Shown here in pieces: positions 25,505 through 31,866 of a stretch of 33,420 nt of DNA. The stretch comes from Bacteroidales bacterium (lineage in GTDB: Bacteria; Bacteroidota; Bacteroidia; Bacteroidales; 4484-276), in NCBI GenBank assembly GCA_014860585.1, contig JACZJL010000030.1:1-33420 (forward strand), in the 5' to 3' direction. Position 1 is the first letter of the stretch. Each line of letters starts with the position of its first letter. Made by a program: the position numbers and the translations under genes. The notes under the pieces are model-generated. The model did not search any database and had not been told where the DNA came from. It saw nothing but the letters and a program-made list of their open reading frames with translations.

Positions 25505-28207
25505 TTGGAAAAGTTTAAAAATACAATTTTCATCAGGTGGAAAAGTCGGTTAATGGTTACCCTACTTACTTTTGGGTTCGGTGTAATTGTATTTTCAACT
25601 TTTACTTCATGTTCTACCAAGAAAAATACCTTTACCAGGCGTGCTTACCATAATCTCGTAGCTCACTATAATACTTATTGGAATGGTAATGAAAGTTTCA
25701 AAGAAGGGGTGAGGACACTGGAGAAGACCGCTGCCGACAACTACACTTCTGTGCTTCCTGTTTTCAAATTTGGCAATGAACAGGAAGCAATATCCGTGGC
25801 TTTTAACATGGATCGTGCCATCGAAAAATCGTCGAAGGTAATCTTAAAGCATTCGATGTATTTTAAGCGGAAAGAATATGTCCGCAGGGTTATGGATAGC
25901 TACATGCTGATTGGAAAATCCTATCTCTATAAACGGGAGTATTCCAATGCAAGAAGGACATTCGAATGGGTTTCTAGTTTTTACGATAACGATGATATAA
26001 AATACGAAGCTGACCTTTGGTTGGCTATGACCTACAACCAAAATCGTGAATTCGAAAAATCAAGTACAATGCTTGATAACCTGAATAAAAATATCAGGAA
26101 TGGTAAAGCACCATCAAGTCTTGATAAACAGTTTCAGATGGTTTATGCTGATTATTTCATTCTTCAGGGTGACTATCAGCCGGCCATCAAACATCTTCAG
26201 AGAGCTATTGAGCTCAACGCCAAGAAGAAGGATAAAAACCGGTTAAGGTTTATTCTTGCTCAGATTTATCAGGAAATAGGTGATATGAAAGAAGCCGCCA
26301 GACTTTATCAACTGGTTATTAAGAAAAACCCACCTTATGAAATGTCTATCAACGCTAAGATAAACCTTGCAAAAACCTATGATATTAAAAGGAGTAACAG
26401 AAGTATGATCGTTAAGAAGTTGGAAAAGCTTCTAAAAGATTCAAAAAACACCGATTACCGCGATCAGATCTATTATGCGCTGGCTGACATGTACATGAAG
26501 GACAATCAAATGGAACAGGTGATTGAATACCTCACTTTGTCGGTTGCGACCAGCGTATCCAATGATTATCAAAAGACACTTTCCTCACTTAAACTGGCCG
26601 ACATCTATTTCGAAGAACCTGATTACCCCCTTGCACAGGCTTATTACGACACTGCCATGCAGGTTTTGCCACGAGAATTTCCCAACTACGACAACATCAA
26701 GAACAAAACCGAAATCCTTACTGAGCTCATAACCAATTTGCAAGTGATCAGTACCCAGGATAGTTTGCAAAATATGGCACGAATGCCTGAAGCGGAAAGG
26801 AACAAGTTAATTGATGCACAAATTAAAAAAATTGCTGAAGAAGAAGCCCTAAGGGCCGAGCAGGAAAGAGAAGCCCAGCGAACTGTTTCAATGCTTGAGC
26901 AAACAACAAATCAGCAAAACAGAACCATGCAGCAATCGGGGGGATGGTACTTTTATAATCCTTCTGCAGTTAGTTTTGGTTACACTGAGTTTGTGAACAA
27001 GTGGGGAAGACGGAAGTTGGAGGATTTATGGAGATTGAGCAACAAGCAAGTTATTCTTGAATTTGACGAACTTGCTGAAGAGTTGGAAGGAGATAGTCTA
27101 AGTGTAGCAGACACCGTGAAAGTAGAGACCGATCCCAAGAAACGAGAGTTTTACCTTCAAAACTTGCCACTTACTGAAGAAAAAGTAGCTGCTTCAAATG
27201 CAATGATTGAGGATGCGTTGTTTGTCGTTGGTTACATTTACAAAGACGGGCTTAAGGACAACTTAAAATCAATTGAATCATTCGAGGAGCTGTTAAGAAG
27301 ATTTCCAGAGCATGAAAACCTGTTGATGGTATATTATCAGCTGTATAAAAATTTTGAAGAGGTTCCGGATGCTCAAAAGGCGGATTATTATAAAAACAAG
27401 ATTATTAACGATTTTCCTGATACCGATTATGCCAAGATACTGCTCGACCCTAATTATAATCTTGTAGTCCAGGCACGGCTTGATGCAGCCAGCAATTTTT
27501 ATTTTGATACCTATTCCGCCTATATGAGCAATCAGTTTTACCTGGTAATTAACAATTATAATATAGCAGTTGAAAGGTATCAGGAAAGCGAACTTATTTC
27601 AAAGTTTGAATTTTTAAAGGCACTTGCATTCGGGAAACTGCAAAATCTCGATACACTTAAGCAGTCATTAGAACATATTGTGGTTAATTACCCTGAGAGC
27701 GAGGTCAAACCTTTGGCACAGGAAATCCTCAACCGGCTTAGGCCTGATGAGACCGGCCAACTCGTTTTGCTCGAAACGCCGGCTGCTTCCGATGAAATTG
27801 TTGGAGAAGAATTACCTGTTGAAGATTTCTCTACAATTTATTCGGACAATCAATCCGCAGTTCATTTCTTCGCTCTTGTTGTTGATGGAAGTAAAACCAA
27901 TATCAATGCCTTAAAAATAAGATTTTCCGACTTCAATTCAAACTATTTTAAGTTATCGCAACTTAAGATAAACAGCCTGGTCTTTGATAATGATTTGCAG
28001 TTGGTCACAGTTGGGAATTTCGAAAATGCTGAAAAAGCGATGATTTATTACCGTTCAGCAATGAATAATACTTACATAACAACTCCTCTTGAAAGTGCAG
28101 GCGCTTCTAGTTTTGTAGTTACAACCGACAATTATCCCCTTTTGTATCGGGAAAAAGATGTCAATTCCTATTTGCAATTTTTTGAGAGAAATTACCTAAA
28201 CGAATAA
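25505..28207 (+). CDS. PorW/SprE-like T9SS TPR lipoprotein
   Basis: This 900-residue lipoprotein is of the PorW/SprE family, required for type IX secretion and gliding and thought to link the periplasmic ring to the outer-membrane translocon. The lipobox is FTSC, acylated at about Cys36, followed by the family signature FTRRAYHNLVAHYNTYWNG (positions 42-60). TPR-like repeats run through residues about 110-430, then a charged coiled-coil stretch (about 440-475), more TPR-like helices (about 560-750) and a C-terminal domain. The start is uncertain: a TTG at 25505 gives a basic signal-peptide n-region, whereas the ATG at 25553 would leave no positive charges before the hydrophobic core, so TTG is preferred. 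It lies 80 bases before the bactofilin gene and far from the gld block, as is usual. Confidence 0.88.
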   Translation: MEKFKNTIFIRWKSRLMVTLLTFGFGVIVFSTFTSCSTKKNTFTRRAYHNLVAHYNTYWNGNESFKEGVRTLEKTAADNYTSVLPVFKFGNEQEAISVAFNMDRAIEKSSKVILKHSMYFKRKEYVRRVMDSYMLIGKSYLYKREYSNARRTFEWVSSFYDNDDIKYEADLWLAMTYNQNREFEKSSTMLDNLNKNIRNGKAPSSLDKQFQMVYADYFILQGDYQPAIKHLQRAIELNAKKKDKNRLRFILAQIYQEIGDMKEAARLYQLVIKKNPPYEMSINAKINLAKTYDIKRSNRSMIVKKLEKLLKDSKNTDYRDQIYYALADMYMKDNQMEQVIEYLTLSVATSVSNDYQKTLSSLKLADIYFEEPDYPLAQAYYDTAMQVLPREFPNYDNIKNKTEILTELITNLQVISTQDSLQNMARMPEAERNKLIDAQIKKIAEEEALRAEQEREAQRTVSMLEQTTNQQNRTMQQSGGWYFYNPSAVSFGYTEFVNKWGRRKLEDLWRLSNKQVILEFDELAEELEGDSLSVADTVKVETDPKKREFYLQNLPLTEEKVAASNAMIEDALFVVGYIYKDGLKDNLKSIESFEELLRRFPEHENLLMVYYQLYKNFEEVPDAQKADYYKNKIINDFPDTDYAKILLDPNYNLVVQARLDAASNFYFDTYSAYMSNQFYLVINNYNIAVERYQESELISKFEFLKALAFGKLQNLDTLKQSLEHIVVNYPESEVKPLAQEILNRLRPDETGQLVLLETPAASDEIVGEELPVEDFSTIYSDNQSAVHFFALVVDGSKTNINALKIRFSDFNSNYFKLSQLKINSLVFDNDLQLVTVGNFENAEKAMIYYRSAMNNTYITTPLESAGASSFVVTTDNYPLLYREKDVNSYLQFFERNYLNE

Positions 28208-28245
28208 TTTTTCCAGTCATAGCTTTACTTAAACTGAAATTTTCT

Positions 28246-28253
28246 TACTTTCG
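28246..28253 (+). promoter_or_regulatory. Possible -7 element of the bactofilin gene
   Basis: TACTTTCG matches TAnnTTTG with one mismatch. Transcription would start near 28260, after the first ATG (28257) and before the second (28287), so it favours the second as start. Confidence 0.35.
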
Positions 28254-28286
28254 CAAATGTTTAGCAAAATCAAAATTACACAAATC

Positions 28287-28706
28287 ATGGCAAAATCTAC
28301 CAGCAGCGATATTCCTCCCTCAATCAATTTTATAGGGAGTGGAACAAACATAACCGGCGATATAAAATCAAACGGCGATTTCAGAATTGATGGGAATCTT
28401 ACTGGTTCTATTAATTCGAAGGGGAAGATCGTAATTGGCCAGTCTGGCAAAGTAGACGGCGAGATTGTTTGCCAGAACGCTGATATTTCTGGTGAAATAA
28501 GGGCAAAAGTAATTGTTCACGAATTACTTACCCTTAAAGCCACTGCAATCCTCACCGGAGACATTTACACAAGCAAACTGGCCATTGAACCAGGTGCAAT
28601 TTTTACGGGTGCATGTAATATGAATGAAATTCCTGGGCAAATTAAACCTGAACTTTTAAAAAAATCAGAAGTGTTGAAACCCAAGGAGGCTGTGAAAGTG
28701 GATTAA
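28287..28706 (+). CDS. Bactofilin
   Basis: This 139-residue protein is a bactofilin, a polymer-forming cytoskeletal protein with a right-handed beta-helix. Residues about 12-115 show the repeating short-strand pattern (GTNITGDIKSNGDFRIDG, then NLTGSINSKGKIVIGQSG and DGEIVCQNADISGEI) bounded by short disordered ends, as is typical. An in-frame ATG at 28257 adds 10 residues, but a promoter-like element would place the transcript start beyond it. Bactofilins scaffold membrane-associated enzymes, often peptidoglycan peptidases. It lies between porW/sprE and a small membrane protein, all on the plus strand, so it may be expressed with the T9SS gene. What it positions in this cell is unknown. Confidence 0.92.
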   Translation: MAKSTSSDIPPSINFIGSGTNITGDIKSNGDFRIDGNLTGSINSKGKIVIGQSGKVDGEIVCQNADISGEIRAKVIVHELLTLKATAILTGDIYTSKLAIEPGAIFTGACNMNEIPGQIKPELLKKSEVLKPKEAVKVD

Positions 28707-28783
28707 ATCAATGGTTCATCTTTGCATTCAACACTTACTATCAAAAACAATTTCCAATTGGTTTACAGTTATCAAAACTTACG

Positions 28784-29182
28784 ATGCTTCCTTCCGAACA
28801 AAAGCTCCAATTTAAAAAATTTCTTGTCATTAATTTGATTGCCGGGGCGTTCCTTTTTGCCTTTTACGGATTCGCAGTCTATATTTTATCAGGCGAGTAT
28901 CTTACCCCAATGATGCCTGCTATCATCGCGTTTTTTGTTGTGATCCACCTTTTTATCTTCTATTATAAACTGAAAATCTTAAAAACCAAAAACAGTAAGT
29001 TTATCAACCTCTTACTACTGCTCAACTCGCTGAAAATGATACTCTTTATTGCCATCATTGCTATTTATGCATTTTTTTTCAGAAGCGATGCGCTCAATTT
29101 TGCGGTTGGATTCTTTATTTGTTATGCGGTTTTCACCACCATTCTTGTCAGGCATTTTAACATCTTACAAAGGACTTCCTGA
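28784..29182 (+). CDS. Small four-helix membrane protein, AtpI-like
   Basis: This 132-residue protein is almost all membrane helix. Four hydrophobic segments lie at about 13-32, 39-62, 75-96 and 104-122, separated by short Lys-rich loops (KLKILKTKNSK after helix 2). Size, helix number and topology resemble the ATP synthase protein I family, which in many Bacteroidota precedes the F-type ATPase genes. Here no atp gene follows within the window; a merR-type gene follows after 144 bases. The gap to bactofilin is 77 bases on the same strand, so it may belong to the same transcript. The AtpI assignment is tentative because the family is poorly conserved. Confidence 0.65.
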   Translation: MLPSEQKLQFKKFLVINLIAGAFLFAFYGFAVYILSGEYLTPMMPAIIAFFVVIHLFIFYYKLKILKTKNSKFINLLLLLNSLKMILFIAIIAIYAFFFRSDALNFAVGFFICYAVFTTILVRHFNILQRTS

Positions 29183-29239
29183 TCATTTTTTTCCTTTTTA
29201 TTCTTTCACTTTTGACACTAAAGATCCTTCAGTATGGAT

Positions 29240-29247
29240 TAATTTTG
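29240..29247 (+). promoter_or_regulatory. -7 promoter element of the merR-type gene
   Basis: TAATTTTG matches TAnnTTTG and overlaps the first TGTTTAA box (29246-29252). Transcription should start near 29254. A TTTG at 29211-29214 is rather far (25 bases) to be the -33 box. Confidence 0.55.
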
Positions 29248-29331
29248 TTTAAGTTGGCCACTTTAAGTGTTAAACATTTTGTTCAGTTGCTTGTTTAATA
29301 ACCTAAATACTTAAACAAGCATTAAAGTGGC
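29246..29331 (+). promoter_or_regulatory. Operator/leader with four TGTTTAA boxes and nested inverted repeats
   Basis: Four TGTTTAA/TTAAACA boxes in alternating orientation start at 29246, 29270, 29292 and 29311, spaced 24, 22 and 19 bases. Two nested 10-base perfect inverted repeats are also present: GCCACTTTAA (29257-29266) with 29322-29331, and GCTTGTTTAA (29289-29298) with 29311-29320. The outer repeat includes the GTG start codon. It can act as a DNA operator, an RNA hairpin, or both. Confidence 0.6.
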
Positions 29332-30220
29332 GCTTACAAAATACTCCATACGGGATTTAGAGCAATTGACAGGTATTAAAGCTCATACCCTGAGAATTTG
29401 GGAAAAACGTTACAATGTGGTTACACCTAAACGTACCCCTACTAATATAAGGTATTACACGGATGATGACCTGAAGAAGCTTCTGAACGTTTCTATTCTT
29501 AACAGGCATGGGTTCAAAATCTCCAATATTGCTTGTCTTGAGAACGACGACCTCGGGAAAAAAATCATATCAATTACCAACAAGTCTTTAGACACAGACA
29601 CTAACCTTGAGAACCTCATTATCTCAATGATAGAGATTGATGAAGGTAAATTTGAGAAAATTCTCTCCACTATGATTATCAATATGGGTTTCGAAGAGAC
29701 CTTTATTAAGGTAGTCATTCCATTTTTTGAGAAGATTGGTGTTCTTTGGCAAATAGGTACAATAAACCCTGGTCAGGAACACTTTATCACCAATTTGATA
29801 CGTCAGAAGATCATTGTTGCAATCGACGGGCTTTTCCGACCTGTAAATTCAGTAAACCAAAAAACCTTTCTGCTATATTTGCCGGATGGTGAGTTACATG
29901 AAATAGGACTTTTGTTTTATTCATATTTGATTCAGAAGCGGGGGCATAAAGTGATTTACCTGGGGCAAATGGTACCTTTTGAGGATCTGGTAGCCGTTGC
30001 TGAGGCTCAAAACCCGGATGTGTTCCTTTCGATATTTACGGCAAACCTCCTCAATGAAAATTTAGAAGAGCACTTACAAAAGTTAAGTATGAAATTTCCT
30101 CAAAGCCGAATTATCGCCGGTGGGTTGCAATTCGGGTTAAACAGTTTTAAAATTCCTCCGAACGCAACAATTATTAGCGATACCAAATCATTCAAGGAGG
30201 AATTGAAGAAATTTGAGTAA
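29327..30220 (+). CDS. MerR-family B12-binding regulator (CarH/LitR type)
   Basis: This 297-residue protein has an N-terminal MerR helix-turn-helix (about 5-75, with YSIRDLEQLTGIKAHTLRIW split at 6-25), a four-helix cap domain (about 95-170) and a C-terminal cobalamin-binding Rossmann domain (about 178-297). Two signatures of adenosylcobalamin photoreceptors are intact: W-x9-EH (Trp141, Glu151, His152), which caps the upper face of the cofactor, and E-x-H-x-x-G (Glu189, His191, Gly194), where His ligates cobalt. By analogy with CarH it would bind DNA in the dark and release on light. The start is a GTG at 29327; the in-frame stop at 29312 excludes a longer form. It is followed by a clear terminator and then an ECF sigma gene. 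Boxes upstream of it suggest autoregulation. Light sensing is inferred from the residues. Confidence 0.92.
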   Translation: MALTKYSIRDLEQLTGIKAHTLRIWEKRYNVVTPKRTPTNIRYYTDDDLKKLLNVSILNRHGFKISNIACLENDDLGKKIISITNKSLDTDTNLENLIISMIEIDEGKFEKILSTMIINMGFEETFIKVVIPFFEKIGVLWQIGTINPGQEHFITNLIRQKIIVAIDGLFRPVNSVNQKTFLLYLPDGELHEIGLLFYSYLIQKRGHKVIYLGQMVPFEDLVAVAEAQNPDVFLSIFTANLLNENLEEHLQKLSMKFPQSRIIAGGLQFGLNSFKIPPNATIISDTKSFKEELKKFE

Positions 30221-30231
30221 GATTAAGCATT

Positions 30232-30262
30232 AAAACCGGGGGTATTTTCCCGGTTTTTTTTT
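30232..30262 (+). terminator. Intrinsic terminator of the merR-type gene
   Basis: A perfect 9-pair stem (30232-30240 with 30249-30257), GC-rich at the loop side, is followed by a run of T to 30262, starting 12 bases after the merR stop. Confidence 0.92.
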
Positions 30263-30365
30263 GGAGGGGAATTCAATATTATGCCTAAAACCGCTTTAAA
30301 ATACTCTATTATGCATTTTTAAGAATTATTTAGAATTAGAATAAATTAGCGTGTTTAACTTTTCA

Positions 30366-30373
30366 TATTTTTG
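30366..30373 (+). promoter_or_regulatory. Possible distal -7 element upstream of the ECF sigma gene
   Basis: TATTTTTG matches TAnnTTTG, 8 bases after the TGTTTAA box at 30352. It would give a leader of about 230 bases. No -33 box is clear. Confidence 0.3.
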
Positions 30374-30558
30374 TCGCGAGTTTTTTCGCTAAAAAGTTGG
30401 ACTATTAAAATTGATGTCTATCTTTAGTTTGTTTACTGTTAAACAAAATGATATTTTGATCAATTTTTAATGTATTGATAATCAGGGAAATATGTCTTAA
30501 TCACTTTGTAATTAACTTTTTTTGACATTTTTTCTCCTTCAGATAATCAAAAAGTGTT

Positions 30559-30566
30559 TAACTTTG
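30559..30566 (+). promoter_or_regulatory. -7 promoter element of the ECF sigma gene
   Basis: TAACTTTG matches TAnnTTTG, 45 bases before the ATG, and shares its first three bases with the TGTTTAA box at 30555-30561. A factor on that box would block polymerase. Confidence 0.6.
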
Positions 30567-30610
30567 CATCGTAAAAATTAAACAAATTATTAACGCTAAT
30601 TTTAATTGCT

Positions 30611-31111
30611 ATGGGAACTATGGAATTTAATAATCAGCTTGCAAGTTTACAAGATAACCTGACCTATTTCGCTCAATCGTTAACTCAGAATTCGGAGGAT
30701 GCCAAAGACCTCGTTCAGGAAACCTACCTGAAAGCATTGACTTACCGCGACAAGTTTGAAGCAAACACCAACCTGAAGGCATGGACATACACCATCATGA
30801 AGAACACCTTTATTAATAACTACCGCCGTAACGTTAAAATGAGTACAATGGTTGACAATACTGCAGATCTCTTTTTTCTGAATTCCGGAAGTTCCTCAGA
30901 GGAGGCCACACCTGATTCAGTTTACTCTCATAAAGAGATTTCCAAGGTTGTGAACAACCTTGAGGATGAGCACCGTGTTCCATTTCAGATGCACCACGAA
31001 GGATTTAAATACAAAGAAATCGCCGAGCACCTCGACTTATCCATCGGAACTGTGAAGAGCAGAATTTTCTTCAGTCGAAAGAAATTAATGAAAGCGCTTA
31101 AAGATAATTGA
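30611..31111 (+). CDS. ECF-type RNA polymerase sigma factor
   Basis: This 166-residue protein is a sigma-70 family factor of the extracytoplasmic-function size. Region 2 is at about 10-78, with EDAKDLVQETYLKAL and the LKAWTYTIMKNTFINNYRR helix that reads the -10 region. A Ser/Glu-rich linker follows at about 85-108. Region 4 is at about 110-163, with the helix-turn-helix YKEIAEHLDLSIGTVKSRIF at 134-153 contacting the -35 region. No anti-sigma gene is adjacent, so control may be at the level of transcription. The upstream boxes point to the MerR-type regulator. Its target genes are unknown. Similar small sigma factors are widespread in Bacteroidota, some with stress functions, but the exact group cannot be fixed by eye. 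Confidence 0.92.
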   Translation: MGTMEFNNQLASLQDNLTYFAQSLTQNSEDAKDLVQETYLKALTYRDKFEANTNLKAWTYTIMKNTFINNYRRNVKMSTMVDNTADLFFLNSGSSSEEATPDSVYSHKEISKVVNNLEDEHRVPFQMHHEGFKYKEIAEHLDLSIGTVKSRIFFSRKKLMKALKDN

Positions 31112-31127
31112 AGTCAATTGTCAATTG

Positions 31128-31156
31128 AAAAGCTCCGGTATTCGGGGCTTTTTTTA
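31128..31156. terminator. Bidirectional terminator between sigma and SRPBCC genes
   Basis: A 10-pair stem (31128-31137 with 31143-31152, one U-G pair on the plus strand) with loop GTATT is followed by T to 31155. It is stronger on the plus strand and overlaps the stop codon of the convergent SRPBCC gene. Confidence 0.85.
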
Positions 31157-31615
31157 TGCTTTGTATTTTCCAAAAATCTCCTCCAATTTATGGTACCTGA
31201 AATCGAAGATTTCTTTTACTCTTCTGTTTATAATTAGTTTCTCGGCCATCCTTCCAGGTAAACCAAATCCCACAGAATAATTAACGATATCGGTCATTTC
31301 GATTCCATTTGGCACCTCTTTGAACCAATGTTGATGATGCCAGATGCTGAATGGCCCTGATTTTTGATTATCCACAAAAAAATGTGGTTCCCTCAGGTGT
31401 GTTATTTCAGTCATCCATTTTAAGGAAATATTCAGTATTGGGCTTACCCGATAGGTTATGATCATACCGGCATACATTCTTTCAGTACCGATGTCCGAGG
31501 TAATATCAAAACCCATAAATTGTGGTGTGATTGTCTTCAGATTCTTCGGATTACTAAAAAACTCCCAGGCTTCATTCATCGTGATGGGTAAGTGTTGATT
31601 TCTCTTGAGCAGCAT
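31154..31615 (-). CDS. SRPBCC (START-like) domain protein
   Basis: This 153-residue protein is a small single-domain member of the SRPBCC/START-like superfamily, whose deep pocket binds lipids or other hydrophobic ligands. Visible features are the start LPITMNEAWEFFSNPKNLKTITP (strand and first helix, positions about 9-31), a beta-sheet core with IITYRVSPILNISLKW and FSIWHHQHWFKEV, and a long C-terminal helix ending in FDFRYHKLEEIFGKY. There is no signal peptide. The stop codon lies within the terminator shared with the sigma gene, and the 5' end faces the DUF4397 gene across 251 bases containing five TGTTTAA boxes. Relatives often lie near B12-MerR and photolyase or carotenoid genes, which supports a light-response role. 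The ligand is unknown. Confidence 0.82.
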   Translation of the reverse strand: MLLKRNQHLPITMNEAWEFFSNPKNLKTITPQFMGFDITSDIGTERMYAGMIITYRVSPILNISLKWMTEITHLREPHFFVDNQKSGPFSIWHHQHWFKEVPNGIEMTDIVNYSVGFGLPGRMAEKLIINRRVKEIFDFRYHKLEEIFGKYKA

Positions 31616-31622
31616 ATAATAA

Positions 31623-31819
31623 TGTTTAATGAATAGGCAAAAAACATAAACTATTCAATTTATGTTTAATATCAGGGTATTTTGTAATTAAATGGATATC
31701 AATGTATAAAATAAAATTGAAAACTGTTTAATCTAAAAAAATGTTAAAACAAGGCAACTTTGTTTAATATTTTAGACTATATGTTGAACAATAAATTTTA
31801 AATTGAGTTTATTGTTTAA
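31623..31819 (+). promoter_or_regulatory. Five TGTTTAA boxes in the divergent SRPBCC/DUF4397 region
   Basis: Exact TGTTTAA boxes start at 31623, 31663, 31725, 31761 and 31813, all on the plus strand and 40, 62, 36 and 52 bases apart. A variant, TGTTGAACA, lies at 31782. The box at 31761 overlaps CAACTTTG (31756-31763), one base off a -7 element. The first box is only 8 bases upstream of the SRPBCC start codon. Confidence 0.6.
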
Positions 31820-31866
31820 ATTAATTCAAAATTTTTATTCACTATTAACTTAAATTAAAATCTATC

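Larger units (their letters stand above)
30352..30584 (+). promoter_or_regulatory. TGTTTAA box cluster upstream of the ECF sigma gene
   Basis: Exact boxes start at 30352 (+), 30439 (-), 30555 (+) and 30578 (-). The box at 30439 forms the palindrome TGTTTACTGTTAAACA with a near-box at 30430. The boxes at 30352 and 30555 lie in the same 12-base direct repeat GTGTTTAACTTT. The box at 30555 overlaps the sigma -7 element. Confidence 0.6.
30221..30610. other. 390-base AT-rich regulatory spacer between merR and the ECF sigma gene
   Basis: It contains the merR terminator, two candidate -7 elements, four exact TGTTTAA boxes (30352, 30439, 30555, 30578) and a 16-base palindrome at 30430-30445. I see no open reading frame of interest. 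Its length is unusual for a spacer in this compact window. Confidence 0.7.
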
